From: Vitreoscilla massiliensis | Lineage (GTDB): Bacteria > Pseudomonadota > Gammaproteobacteria > Burkholderiales > Neisseriaceae | NCBI RefSeq assembly: GCF_001457815.1 | Contig: NZ_LN898221.1 | Span: 1,197,053-1,261,052 of the forward strand | Length of the DNA stretch: 64,000 nucleotides | Reading direction: 5' to 3' | In this document: in pieces, positions 1 to 8,974 of the stretch | Layout: each line of letters begins with the position of its first letter | Numbering within the stretch: the first letter of the stretch is position 1 | The notes under the pieces: generated by a model | The model's input: only the letters and a program-made list of their open reading frames with translations | Databases searched by the model: none | Told to the model about the DNA's origin: nothing | Program-made: the position numbers and the translations under genes

Positions 1-1
1 C

Positions 2-3000
2 GCTGGCGACAACATCAACTTTGGTGGCAATACCCTCACTGGTGTGAATCCGGGTGACATCTCCAGCACTTCTACCGATGCCATCAATGGCAGCCAATTG
101 TACAATCTGCAATTGGCCGCTGGCCAAGGCTGGAACATTCAAACCAATGGTGATACCGCTTCTTTGGTGAGCCCTGGAGCTACGGTAGACATTGGTACCA
201 AAACCGGTGAAACCAACATCAAAGTCAGCCGCAATGGCAATACCATAGACTTTGAGTTGAACAAAAACCTCGACTTGGGCAGTTCTGGCAGCATCTTATT
301 GGGCAATACCACAGTCAACAATAATGGAGTCACCATCACCGGTGGCCCTAGCATCACCATCAATGGCATTGATGCTGGTGGTAAAACCATTACCAATGTC
401 GCTCCTGGCGTGAGCTTGACCGATGCCGTCAATGTGAGCCAGCTTAATAATTTGGGCAGCAGCTTGACCGCAAGCGGCCTGAACTTCACTGGCAGTGATG
501 GCGGTGTGGTACACCGTGATTTGGGTGCGACTTTGGGCATTGTTGGTGCCAGCAAAGTCGCTGGTACGGCGTACGAAGCAGCGGCCGTTGGTACTGCAGG
601 TGACTACAGCTCTAAAAATGTGCAAACTGTCACCGACCCTACTACTGGCAATATCCAAATCCAATTGGCAGAGCGTCCTGAGTTCGATGGCATCAAAGCC
701 GGCGATACCGCTGGCAATGTCATCAATATTGATAACACGGGCATCAATATTGTTAAAGGTGGCAAAACGGTGATTATTGCAGGTGATACCGTCAATTTTG
801 GTGGCAATGTCATCAACAATATTGCCGCAGGTGTGAGTTTGACCGATGCAGTCAATGTGAGCCAGCTTAACAATTTGGGCAGCAGCTTGACTGCAAGCGG
901 CCTGAACTTCATTGGCAATAAAGGCGCTACTGTACACCGTGACTTGGGTCAGACCTTAAGCATTATTGGCGCAGAAGATGGCACATTGGTTAACCCGATT
1001 AACTACCAAACCAATACCAAAGCTACCGCAGGTGATTACAGCGCTAAAAACGTTCAAACCGTCACTGGCAGCAATGGTCAAGTGCAAATTCAAATGGCGG
1101 ATCGGCCTGAATTTGCTGGCATCAAAGCCGGTGATACCGCTGGCAATGTCATCAATATCGATAACACAGGCATCAACATCGTTAAAGGTAGCAAAACGGT
1201 GATTATTGCAGGTGACACCGTCAATTTTGGTGGCAACGTCATCAACAATATCGCTGCAGGTGTGAGCCTGACTGATGCCGTCAATGTGAGCCAGCTTAAT
1301 AATTTGGGCAGCAGTTTGACTGCAAGCGGCCTGAATTTCACTGGCAGCGATGGCGGTGTGGTACACCGTGATTTGGGTGCGACTTTGGGCATAGTCGGTG
1401 CCAGTAAAGTTGCGGGTACGGCTTATGAAGCAGCAGCCGTTGGTACTGCCGGTGACTACAGCTCTAAAAATGTGCAAACTGTGACCGACCCTACTACTGG
1501 CAATATCCAAATTCAACTGGCTGAACGTCCAGAATTTGATGGCATCAAAGCCGGTAACACTGCTGGTAACGTGGTGGTGATTGATGATAAAGGCATCAAC
1601 ATCACAGGTGGCAGCAAAACCATCGTGATTGCGGGCAATCAAGTGGATTTTGGTGGCAACACCCTCAGCGGTGTGAATCCGGGAGCCATTTCCAGCACAT
1701 CTACCGATGCCATCAATGGCAGTCAATTGTATAACTTGCAAATTGCTGCAGGAACGGGCTGGAACATCCAAAGCAATGGCGATACCGCTACCCAAGTAAA
1801 ACCGGGTGATACTGTGGACATAGGCACCAAAACTGGTGAAAACAACATCAAAGTCACTCACAATGGCAACACAATAGACTTTGAATTGAACAAAAACCTC
1901 GACTTGGGCAGTTCTGGCAGCATTGTCTTGGGCAATACCACGGTAAACAACAATGGTGTCACCATCACCGGCGGCCCTAGCATTACCATCAATGGCATCG
2001 ACGCGGGCGGTAAAACTTTGACCAATGTCGCACCGGGTGTCAACGGTACCGATGGCGTCAACGTTAACCAATTGACCAACTTGGGCAATAGCTTGACCAG
2101 CAAAGGCTTGAATTTTGTTGGCAGCGATGGCGGTGTGGTACACCGTGATTTGGGTGCCACTTTGGGCATCGTCGGTGCCAGCAAAGTTGCGGGAACGGCT
2201 TATGAAGCAGCGGCCGTTGGTACTGCGGGTGATTACAGTGCGAAAAATGTCCAAACTGTGACTGACCCAACTACCGGTAATATCCAAATTCAATTGGCTG
2301 AGCGCCCTGAATTTGATGGCATCAAAGCCGGAAATGCAACTGGCAATGTGGTCACCATTGACAATCAAGGCATTAACATCACCGATGGCAGCAAAACCAT
2401 TGTGATTGCGGGCAATAAAGTGGATTTTGGTGGCAATACCCTCAGTGGTGTGAACCCGGGAGCCATCACCAATACCTCTACCGATGCGGTTAACGGTAGC
2501 CAACTTTACAATGTCCAAACCTTAGCCAGCACTGGCTGGAAGATACAAAGCAATGGTGATGGCGCCACCCAAGTGAAACCGGGTGATACCGTGGACATAG
2601 GCACCAAAGTCGGGGAAAACAACATCAAAGTCACTCACAATGGCAATACCATAGACTTTGAACTGAACAAAAACCTCGACTTGGGTAGCACTGGCAGCGT
2701 CAAAATGGGCGATTTGACCATTAATAATGGTGGTTTGAACATCGTCAATGGCCCTAGCATTACCATCGACGGTATTGATGCGGGTGGTAAAACCATTACC
2801 AATGTGGCACCGGGCAAAAACGGTACCGATGCGGTCAATGTCGACCAATTGGAAGCAGTGCAAACCACGGCGGGCAAAGGTTGGAATTTGCAAACCGATG
2901 GTGACCAAGCCAGCCAAGTGAAACCGGGCGATACTGTCGACATTGGCGTGACCAAAGGTGAGAAAAACATCAAGGTCAGCCGCAATGGCAACACCGTTGA

Positions 3001-4027
3001 TTTTGAACTCAACAAAAACCTTGATTTGGGTAGCACTGGCAGCATCGTCATGGGTGATGTGTTGGTGGATGGCAAAGGGTTCACCATTAACAATGGTCCG
3101 AGCATGACCGTTAATGGCATCAACGCCGGCAACAAAACCATTACCAATGTCGCCGCCGGTACCGCTTTGACCGATGCCGTGAACTTGAGCCAATTGAATC
3201 AAGCCATCGCTGGCTCGAAATACGCTGGCTTGCACGTCCAAAACGGCAGTGACACCATTTTGCCGAATGAAAGCCTCAACATTATTGGCAAAGATGGCAC
3301 CACTGTGACTTACGACAAGGATTCCAACACCTATACCGTGTCTTCAAAAACCGGCGGCACGGGTACCGGCAGCATGGATGATTGGAATGTGACGGGCAAA
3401 GATGGCAAAGGTGGTTCTGTCAGCGTGCCAATTACCGATGGTAAAAACGTCGAATTTGCCGCCGGCAGCAAAAATGTCACCGTGACGCCAACGCAAACCA
3501 CGACCGGTGCCCAAGTGCAAGTCGACATTGCCAGAGATTTGGACTTGAACAGTGTCACCACCAAAAATGCCGATGGCAGCAGTACCGTCGTCAATGGCAA
3601 CGGTGTCACCATCAAGGGCAAAGACGGTAAAAACGGCGCCAGCATTACCCAATCCGGCATTGATGCGGGTAACCAAACCCTTACCAATGTGGCAGCGGGT
3701 AAGAACGACACCGATGCGGTGAACGTGAGTCAATTGAATGCGGTTAGCAACAACATCAACAACTTGAGCAACCGCATCAATGAGGTAGAAGACAATGCCA
3801 ACGCGGGTACGGCCACCGCCATCGCCATTGCCAACTTGCCTCAGGCTTACGAACCAGGCGCCCGTGTATTTGCGGTTGCCGCAGGGACTTACGATGGTCA
3901 AACCGGTTACGCCGTGGGTTACTCAGCCATTTCTGATGGCGGTAACTGGATCATCAAAGCCTCTGGTACCACCAACTCGCAACAAAAATTCGGCGCGGGT
4001 GCAGGTGTTGGTTATCGCTGGAGATAA
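2..4027 (+). CDS. Trimeric autotransporter adhesin (YadA/Hia-like), 5' truncated by window edge
   Basis: A surface-anchored, homotrimeric adhesin of the type Vc secretion class; only the C-terminal 1,340 or so residues are in the window, because the reading frame is open back to base 2. The stalk and head consist of repeated blocks, with ten neck-type motifs of the form TDAVNVSQL or TDAINGSQL. The last 60 or so residues, beginning near LPQAYEPGARVF and ending in GVGYRW-Arg, look like the four-strand YadA membrane anchor, which trimerises into a 12-strand barrel. Three near-identical DNA blocks start at about 491, 1343 and 2120, with a diverged copy near 912. A DUS-type terminator follows. Ligand unknown. 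Confidence 0.93.
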   Translation, partial: AGDNINFGGNTLTGVNPGDISSTSTDAINGSQLYNLQLAAGQGWNIQTNGDTASLVSPGATVDIGTKTGETNIKVSRNGNTIDFELNKNLDLGSSGSILLGNTTVNNNGVTITGGPSITINGIDAGGKTITNVAPGVSLTDAVNVSQLNNLGSSLTASGLNFTGSDGGVVHRDLGATLGIVGASKVAGTAYEAAAVGTAGDYSSKNVQTVTDPTTGNIQIQLAERPEFDGIKAGDTAGNVINIDNTGINIVKGGKTVIIAGDTVNFGGNVINNIAAGVSLTDAVNVSQLNNLGSSLTASGLNFIGNKGATVHRDLGQTLSIIGAEDGTLVNPINYQTNTKATAGDYSAKNVQTVTGSNGQVQIQMADRPEFAGIKAGDTAGNVINIDNTGINIVKGSKTVIIAGDTVNFGGNVINNIAAGVSLTDAVNVSQLNNLGSSLTASGLNFTGSDGGVVHRDLGATLGIVGASKVAGTAYEAAAVGTAGDYSSKNVQTVTDPTTGNIQIQLAERPEFDGIKAGNTAGNVVVIDDKGINITGGSKTIVIAGNQVDFGGNTLSGVNPGAISSTSTDAINGSQLYNLQIAAGTGWNIQSNGDTATQVKPGDTVDIGTKTGENNIKVTHNGNTIDFELNKNLDLGSSGSIVLGNTTVNNNGVTITGGPSITINGIDAGGKTLTNVAPGVNGTDGVNVNQLTNLGNSLTSKGLNFVGSDGGVVHRDLGATLGIVGASKVAGTAYEAAAVGTAGDYSAKNVQTVTDPTTGNIQIQLAERPEFDGIKAGNATGNVVTIDNQGINITDGSKTIVIAGNKVDFGGNTLSGVNPGAITNTSTDAVNGSQLYNVQTLASTGWKIQSNGDGATQVKPGDTVDIGTKVGENNIKVTHNGNTIDFELNKNLDLGSTGSVKMGDLTINNGGLNIVNGPSITIDGIDAGGKTITNVAPGKNGTDAVNVDQLEAVQTTAGKGWNLQTDGDQASQVKPGDTVDIGVTKGEKNIKVSRNGNTVDFELNKNLDLGSTGSIVMGDVLVDGKGFTINNGPSMTVNGINAGNKTITNVAAGTALTDAVNLSQLNQAIAGSKYAGLHVQNGSDTILPNESLNIIGKDGTTVTYDKDSNTYTVSSKTGGTGTGSMDDWNVTGKDGKGGSVSVPITDGKNVEFAAGSKNVTVTPTQTTTGAQVQVDIARDLDLNSVTTKNADGSSTVVNGNGVTIKGKDGKNGASITQSGIDAGNQTLTNVAAGKNDTDAVNVSQLNAVSNNINNLSNRINEVEDNANAGTATAIAIANLPQAYEPGARVFAVAAGTYDGQTGYAVGYSAISDGGNWIIKASGTTNSQQKFGAGAGVGYRWR
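491..2345 (+). repeat. Long near-identical internal repeats in the adhesin gene
   Basis: Blocks encoding GSDGGVVHRDLGATLGIVG and the following residues through the AERPEFDGIKAG stretch begin at about 491, 1343 and 2120. A related block (GNKGATVHRDLG) begins near 912. The copies are almost identical in bases, including silent positions, so they probably arose by recent duplication or are kept alike by recombination. Change in repeat number would change stalk length without breaking the frame. Confidence 0.85.
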
Positions 4028-4042
4028 GCAATAGCATCATCC

Positions 4043-4074
4043 AAAGCGGCCTGTAATCATTACAGGCCGCTTTT
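4043..4074 (+). terminator. DUS-like inverted repeat terminator after the adhesin
   Basis: Arms AAGCGGCCTGTAA and TTACAGGCCGCTT around a 3-base loop, followed by a run of six T. Copies of the 11-mer are at 4046 (+) and 4060 (-). Confidence 0.9.
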
Positions 4075-4403
4075 TTGTTTGGCTTTAATACACCTGTAAG
4101 GGATATTTCCACCTCAAGATGGCATTCACCTAATGGTTAAACATGTATGGTATTGGGTCACAACTTGCTTCAATCCAGCGTAAGCAAAAAACTCAGCAGC
4201 GCACACATGGCAACCTAGCCACGATAACGCCACGTATGACTACATTATGACTGGCTGCACGTGGCAATAAACAAGCAGCCTCTCGTTAAGTGTTACGCTG
4301 AACAATTTTTCATCTTCCACATTTGCCCATGCTCGTGCATCAAATCCATCTGCCCACTCACATCCATTCAGTACTCATGCGTTTATATCCAACACACATA
4401 ATA
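4075..4403. other. Non-coding stretch, no feature recognised
   Basis: About 330 bases between two DUS-like hairpins. I see no convincing ORF with a ribosome-binding site, no tRNA fold and no clear promoter. It separates two convergent genes. Confidence 0.5.
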
Positions 4404-4432
4404 AGCGGCCTGTAAATGATTTACAGGCCGCA
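4404..4432. repeat. DUS-like inverted repeat downstream of the deacetylase gene
   Basis: Perfect arms GCGGCCTGTAAA and TTTACAGGCCGC, loop TGA. There is no T run on either strand, so this is a hairpin with uncertain terminator strength; it lies 3' of the minus-strand deacetylase gene. Confidence 0.8.
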
Positions 4433-4467
4433 TATCTATCTTCTAATGACCAAACAGGTTTGTATCT

Positions 4468-5433
4468 TTAAGCATCGACCAATGCTTGCACATGCACGGC
4501 AACGCTGCGCGACAGTGGTGATAACTCATAGCCACCTTCCAATACCGACACAATGCGCCCATCGCACAAAGTGTGGGCCCATTTGACGATGCGTTCGGTA
4601 ATCCATTTGTAATCGGCATCGACCAAGCCAAAATTGCCCATATCGTCTTCCAAATGGCCATCGAAACCGGCACTGATGAAGATGATTTGCGGCTGGAACG
4701 CTTCCAATTTGTAATGCCACAAATCGGCCACCACTTCGCGCACTTCTTCACCTTTGGTGCCCGATTTGAGCGGTGTGTTCACAATATTGGGATTGCTGCC
4801 TATGGCCTTGTCGCCACAATACGGAAAGAACGGGTGTTGGAACAGCGACAGCAACATCACCCGCTCGTCGTTTTTGAAAATTTCTTCGGTGCCATTGCCA
4901 TGGTGCACATCAAAATCCAAGATGGCCACGCGCTCAATGCCGTATTCGGCAATGGCATGCATCGCACCGACGGCAATATTGTTAAAGAAGCAAAAACCCA
5001 TCGCCTTGCGGGTTTCGGCATGGTGACCGGGTGGGCGTATGGCGCAAAACGCATTCGGCGCTTGTTTGCCCATCACCATGTCTACTGCTTTGACCACCGC
5101 CCCAGCAGCATGGCGCGCCGCTTCCAAAGTGCCCGAATTCATTGCCGTATCGGTGTCCACGCGGTAAGTGCCGACGCTCGGTTGTACCGATTCCAAGTAT
5201 TCGATGTATTTGGGCGGATGCACGCGCGCCAATTGTGCTTCGCTCACCTCCGGTGCATCTACTTGGTTGAGAAAATCAAACACTTGCGCCGCCATCAATC
5301 TGTCTTTGATCGCCGCCAAACGCTCCGGCCCTTCTGGATGTCCTTCGCCCATATTGTGGCCCAAACAGGCGTTGTGGGTAATGTAAGCGGTCATGCCGCT
5401 GCCACACAAGGATTGTTGTATCTCTTGTATCAT
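4468..5433 (-). CDS. Histone deacetylase family protein (acetoin-utilisation/AcuC-like amidohydrolase)
   Basis: A zinc-dependent deacetylase of the arginase/HDAC fold, 321 aa, cytoplasmic. The His dyad is in RPPGHHAET (His137-His138). Zinc ligands are expected at Asp175 and His177 in LDFDVHHGNG and at Asp258 in SAGFDGH; the N-terminal GHPEGPERL motif is typical. I chose the ATG at 5433 because GAGGAGAGG lies ten bases upstream; an upstream in-frame ATG at 5469 lacks such a site, and MTAYITHNA at 5394 is an alternative. It stands alone between convergent and divergent neighbours. The natural substrate of bacterial members is usually unknown (acetylated polyamine, protein or small amide). Confidence 0.88.
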   Translation of the reverse strand: MIQEIQQSLCGSGMTAYITHNACLGHNMGEGHPEGPERLAAIKDRLMAAQVFDFLNQVDAPEVSEAQLARVHPPKYIEYLESVQPSVGTYRVDTDTAMNSGTLEAARHAAGAVVKAVDMVMGKQAPNAFCAIRPPGHHAETRKAMGFCFFNNIAVGAMHAIAEYGIERVAILDFDVHHGNGTEEIFKNDERVMLLSLFQHPFFPYCGDKAIGSNPNIVNTPLKSGTKGEEVREVVADLWHYKLEAFQPQIIFISAGFDGHLEDDMGNFGLVDADYKWITERIVKWAHTLCDGRIVSVLEGGYELSPLSRSVAVHVQALVDA

Positions 5434-5656
5434 TTGCCACCCTCTCCTCAAAATTTCTCTCACATGCATATCTTTATTTTTGATGAATTAAAAAACAGAT
5501 GTTGATGTGTGGCGTATGAATTTTTTATCGTTGTGAACCCATCATACCCTCGTTTCATGGGACTGAACAGAATGCGAGCGCCGTCCACACGACAAAGCAG
5601 ACTGCCATTTCCACTCGAATATGGTATGTTGGCGCTTTACCTATTTGAGACACCCC

Positions 5657-6325
5657 ATGAAAATCGAAATTTGGTCTGATTTTGTTTGCCCGTTTTGTTA
5701 CATAGGCAAGGCCAATTTATTCCAAGCCTTGGCCGAATTGAACATCGACAATGCCGAAATCGTGTGGCGCAGCTTCGAGCTAGACCCAACTTACCCTGCC
5801 AACGAGCGCCACAATCATTACCAATTGCTGCAAGACAAATACCAATTGGACTTACAGGCCGCTATCGACAAATGCGCTCAATTGGCGCACATAGGCAGCA
5901 GTTGCGGCCTGAACATGAATTTTGAAACGGCGTATTACGGCAATACCTTCTTGGCACAGCAATTACAGCAATACGCGACCACGCTCTCGTCTGCCACCGC
6001 CACCCAAATCAATGAAGCCTTATTTCAAGCCTCGTTTGAACAAGGCCGTGATTTGCATCAGATCGATACCTTGGTCGACATCGCCCAAGAACAAGGCTTG
6101 GATGCAGACGCTGTGCGCACTGCTTTGAGCACCAATGCGTTTGCCACCCAAGTGCGCGTCGATGAAACCGCGGCACAAGAATTGAATGTCAGCGGTGTGC
6201 CTTTCTTTGGTTTTGATGGGCGTTTGGCTGTCGCAGGTGCACAATCAATTGACGCATTCAAAGAAGTCATTCAACACATTTTGCACCATGATGCATCTGA
6301 CGATGCCAAGATGTTAAGACACTAA
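5657..6325 (+). CDS. DsbA family oxidoreductase (FrnE-like)
   Basis: Thioredoxin-fold disulfide oxidoreductase, 222 aa. The active site CPFC follows the first strand in the motif IWSDFVCPFCYIGK (Cys16-Cys19 region), and the cis-Pro loop is seen in NVSGVPFFGF. No signal peptide is visible, so it is the cytoplasmic FrnE/2-hydroxychromene-isomerase-like branch, not periplasmic DsbA. Start at MKIEIW: the upstream in-frame Met at 5621 adds residues unlike the family. A DUS-like 11-mer lies inside at 5852. The MFS gene follows after 17 bases, so the two are probably co-transcribed. Confidence 0.88.
   Translation: MKIEIWSDFVCPFCYIGKANLFQALAELNIDNAEIVWRSFELDPTYPANERHNHYQLLQDKYQLDLQAAIDKCAQLAHIGSSCGLNMNFETAYYGNTFLAQQLQQYATTLSSATATQINEALFQASFEQGRDLHQIDTLVDIAQEQGLDADAVRTALSTNAFATQVRVDETAAQELNVSGVPFFGFDGRLAVAGAQSIDAFKEVIQHILHHDASDDAKMLRH
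5852..5862 (-). repeat. DUS-like 11-mer inside the FrnE-like gene
   Basis: TTACAGGCCGC read in frame as Leu-Gln-Ala-Ala. Confidence 0.85.
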
Positions 6326-6342
6326 ACCAACAGAAAGGCCAT

Positions 6343-7533
6343 ATGGGCAGTTACGCGTATCGCAGTGTCATCATCGCCAGTTTGAGCACTTTGCTGGCTT
6401 TGGGTTTGTTCCGATTTGCCTATTCTGCCTTATTGCCTTTGTTGATACAGGCCGCATGGTTCAGCGCCGACACCGCCGTGTATTTGAGCGTGGCCAATTT
6501 GTGTGGCTATTTAATCGGCGCTTTGGCGGCCAATCCCCTCAATCGCCGTTTCAGCCATAAAGCCATCATCATTGCCGCTGCTTTGCTCGGTAGCCTCAGC
6601 CTGTTTGCCTGTGCCATTGCTCACCTGCCCATCGCTTGGTATGTGTGGTGGCGCTTGCTCGCTGGCATAACTGGCGCATTGCTGATGGTATTGGCGCCCG
6701 CTTGGGCCTTGCGCCAAGTCCCTGTGGCCGCTAAAAATCGCGCCTCGGCCTTGGTATTCGCCGGCATAGGGCTGGGCGTGTTGCTGTCGGCATTTTTATT
6801 GCCTTACATGCCGCTCTTAGGTTTGAAACACACTTGGCTCATCATTGCGGCCTGTAGCCTGCTGCTCAGTACCAGCATCATTGTCTTGTTTCGCGGTTTG
6901 CCCAAACCAGCAAGCACCGCCACTCTACCCACCGCTACCGTATCTGCCAACACAGCTACACCCGCGTCGAAACCGGCTTACCACAGCGCCATCTTCATCA
7001 TCTTGGCTTATGGCTGTTTTGGCATGGGCTATTTGCCGCATGCCTTGTTTTGGGTCGATTATTTGGCGCGGGAATTGGCTTGGAACTTACACGCGGTAGA
7101 CACACAATGGTTGCTGTACGGGCTGGGTGCGGCGCTCGGCAATGGCTTGGGATTTGTGTTGGTGAAACAATGGGGATGGATGAAGGCCAACAGTTTGTGT
7201 TTTATCCTCTATGCAGCCGCCATCGCCTTGCCTTTATGCAGTCAAAATGCCAGCATCTTGGCCTTATCGTCTTTTGTGTGCGGCGCTTTGGTGCCTGTGA
7301 TGGTCGCCATGAGTTCGGGCTGTTTGCTGGTATTATTGGGCAGCGACGCCCATCAGCGTTTTTGGGGATATGCCACCGCTTTTTTCAGCGTGTGCCAATT
7401 TGGCGGCGGCCTCATCATGAGCCATGTGTTGAGCAGCAGCGGTCAATACGCATATTTATTTATGCTCGGCGCCGCCTTATTGTTTGGTGGCGGCCTGCTC
7501 AGCTACCGCCCTTATTACTTACAAAAACACTGA
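6343..7533 (+). CDS. YbfB/YjiJ family MFS transporter
   Basis: Inner-membrane major facilitator permease, 396 aa, with about 12 hydrophobic segments. The N terminus (LALGLFRFAYSALLPLL) and the conserved GYLIGALAA region of TM2-loop resemble the YbfB/YjiJ family, whose substrates are not well defined. The start has GAAAGG seven bases upstream. It follows the DsbA-like gene by 17 bases and precedes a tyrosine phosphatase by about 40 bases, with a single DUS-like copy between. Substrate not inferable. Confidence 0.85.
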   Translation: MGSYAYRSVIIASLSTLLALGLFRFAYSALLPLLIQAAWFSADTAVYLSVANLCGYLIGALAANPLNRRFSHKAIIIAAALLGSLSLFACAIAHLPIAWYVWWRLLAGITGALLMVLAPAWALRQVPVAAKNRASALVFAGIGLGVLLSAFLLPYMPLLGLKHTWLIIAACSLLLSTSIIVLFRGLPKPASTATLPTATVSANTATPASKPAYHSAIFIILAYGCFGMGYLPHALFWVDYLARELAWNLHAVDTQWLLYGLGAALGNGLGFVLVKQWGWMKANSLCFILYAAAIALPLCSQNASILALSSFVCGALVPVMVAMSSGCLLVLLGSDAHQRFWGYATAFFSVCQFGGGLIMSHVLSSSGQYAYLFMLGAALLFGGGLLSYRPYYLQKH

Positions 7534-7538
7534 TACCA

Positions 7539-7549
7539 GCGGCCTGTAA
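7539..7549 (+). repeat. DUS-like 11-mer between MFS and phosphatase genes
   Basis: Single copy in the short intergenic gap, 24 bases ahead of the phosphatase start; not part of a hairpin. Confidence 0.85.
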
Positions 7550-7572
7550 ACTGTTTATTATTGGAAATCGCC

Positions 7573-8319
7573 ATGCAACAAACCCTCAATACTCCCTCGC
7601 GCCAACTGCCTTTACAAGCCTGTTTCAACAGCCGTGATTTGGGTGGCTTGCGCAACCGCGATGGCCGCAGCATCCAAACGCAACGCTTGCTGCGCGCCGA
7701 CGATTTAAGCAGTTTGAGCCACGATGACAGCGTGTATTTGCAATCGCTGCCCTTGACCACCGTTATTGATTTTCGCTCTGAAATGGAACGGCAACACAAA
7801 CCCGATATTTTGCCCGCCTCTTGCCAACGCCATCTGCATTTGGACATTTTAAGCGGCAATATGGAGGTATATTTACAGCAAATGAAGTCGGCCAGCGCCA
7901 ATGCTCGTGACATCATGTTTGAAATCTACCATGACTTGGTGTTAAACCCGCTCAGCCTGTCCCAATACCGCCAATTCTTTGCCGAATTGCAGCAAGCGCA
8001 AACGGGCAGCCTGCTCTACCATTGCAGCGCCGGCAAAGACCGCACCGGCATCGCCACCGCGCTGATTTTAGAAGCCTTAAACGTCGACCGCGATACCATC
8101 ATGCAAGACTATTTGCTGTCGAATCAATACCTCATCAGCAAATACAGCCATTTGTTTGAAGCCTATCCACACGCTTACGATTTTCTCACAGTGTCAGCCG
8201 ACTTCCTGCAATACGCATGGGATTTGATTGCGCAACACCACGGTAGCAGTGAACGCTATTTGACGGCAGTCTTACACATTGATTTAGACGCGCTGCAAAC
8301 ACAGTATTTGCAGCCGTAA
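7573..8319 (+). CDS. Tyrosine-protein phosphatase (DSP/PTP-like, Y_phosphatase3 type)
   Basis: Cysteine-dependent phosphatase, 248 aa, cytoplasmic. The P-loop HCSAGKDRTG is intact (nucleophile Cys, general Arg), and the N-terminal FNSRDLGGLRNRDG signature with the VIDFRSEMER segment is typical of the bacterial tyrosine/lipid phosphatase family. Start taken at ATG 7573 (MQQTLN) with GGAA upstream, rather than the in-frame TTG at 7561. The substrate could be a phosphotyrosine protein or a phosphoinositide-like compound. Confidence 0.87.
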   Translation: MQQTLNTPSRQLPLQACFNSRDLGGLRNRDGRSIQTQRLLRADDLSSLSHDDSVYLQSLPLTTVIDFRSEMERQHKPDILPASCQRHLHLDILSGNMEVYLQQMKSASANARDIMFEIYHDLVLNPLSLSQYRQFFAELQQAQTGSLLYHCSAGKDRTGIATALILEALNVDRDTIMQDYLLSNQYLISKYSHLFEAYPHAYDFLTVSADFLQYAWDLIAQHHGSSERYLTAVLHIDLDALQTQYLQP

Positions 8320-8331
8320 ACAACGGTGAAT

Positions 8332-8342
8332 GCGGCCTGTAA
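8332..8342 (+). repeat. DUS-like 11-mer after the phosphatase gene
   Basis: Single copy 12 bases past the stop, preceded by AT, giving ATGCGGCCTGTAA, the form closest to the neisserial DUS ATGCCGTCTGAA. Confidence 0.85.
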
Positions 8343-8400
8343 AGCCAAACCACCTTGTGCGCTGGCAACAAGGTGGTCAAAAGGCGATGCTGGGGAGTGT

Positions 8401-8709
8401 TTAAGCGGCGATTTGCGCGCGGTGTTGGCGCCACAAGGTTTGCGCATAAGCACGAATGTAAGCGACTTGCACGGTTTTTAAGGCGATGGCCGGTCGGTTT
8501 TGCAAGCATTGTGCATCGCTGACATACAATTGCCCAAAACGGCGGCTCACGTCATACCAAGCATGGTGGGCATAATGGTATTGGCCCAAATGCAATTGCT
8601 GGCTAGGCTGAGCAGGATTCACCCACCACACGCCGACGATGTCGGAACCTTCTACGGATTTGAACACCAGTTCACATTGGATTTCTGCAAGATAACAATG
8701 GCTTTGCAT
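8401..8709 (-). CDS. Small hypothetical protein
   Basis: 102 aa, soluble, no recognised family. It is rich in aromatic residues and His (LGQYHYAHHAWYDVS). Good AGAGAGAA ribosome-binding site six bases before the ATG supports it as a real gene. It is convergent with the phosphatase gene and isolated from the next minus-strand gene by a strong terminator. Confidence 0.6.
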   Translation of the reverse strand: MQSHCYLAEIQCELVFKSVEGSDIVGVWWVNPAQPSQQLHLGQYHYAHHAWYDVSRRFGQLYVSDAQCLQNRPAIALKTVQVAYIRAYAQTLWRQHRAQIAA

Positions 8710-8769
8710 GATTTGATTCTCTCTTATTTAGCGTTTATACGGTCGCAAGTCAGTTAAATCACCGGACAT

Positions 8770-8793
8770 AAAAAAACCTTCCGCGAGGAAGGT
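8770..8793 (-). terminator. Intrinsic terminator with long 3' leader behind the 169-aa membrane protein gene
   Basis: On the minus strand ACCTTCC-TCGC-GGAAGGT followed by T7. It ends transcripts about 180 bases past the stop at 8975. Confidence 0.85.
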
Positions 8794-8974
8794 GGCAGTG
8801 TTCTCCATACTCGCTTGTTTGTTGGCCGGGCCAACCTCATCTTTTCTCCACCTTGCCCGAGCGGCAGGTTGGCATGGCATAAAGCCAAGTCGGGATGAAT
8901 GCTTAGCATCATAATGCCTCGCGTTTTGTTTGTCAAAATTTCTCTTCGCACTGCAGCAATGATTGCCACATCAA
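8794..8974 (-). other. Structured 3' UTR or possible small RNA
   Basis: About 180 bases with short self-complementary stretches (for example GGTTGGCCCGGCCAACC-like pairing near 8822-8838) between the membrane-protein stop and the intrinsic terminator. No gene is convincing here. It could be only a long 3' UTR. Confidence 0.3.

Noticed and set aside
956..2518. 520-codon open frame on the minus strand within the adhesin gene
   Set aside because: Shadow of a repetitive gene with strong codon bias; translation is low-complexity, has no ribosome-binding site, and mirrors the repeats.
4573..5505. 310-codon plus-strand open frame across the deacetylase gene
   Set aside because: Antisense to a gene with clear HDAC motifs; its own translation matches no family.
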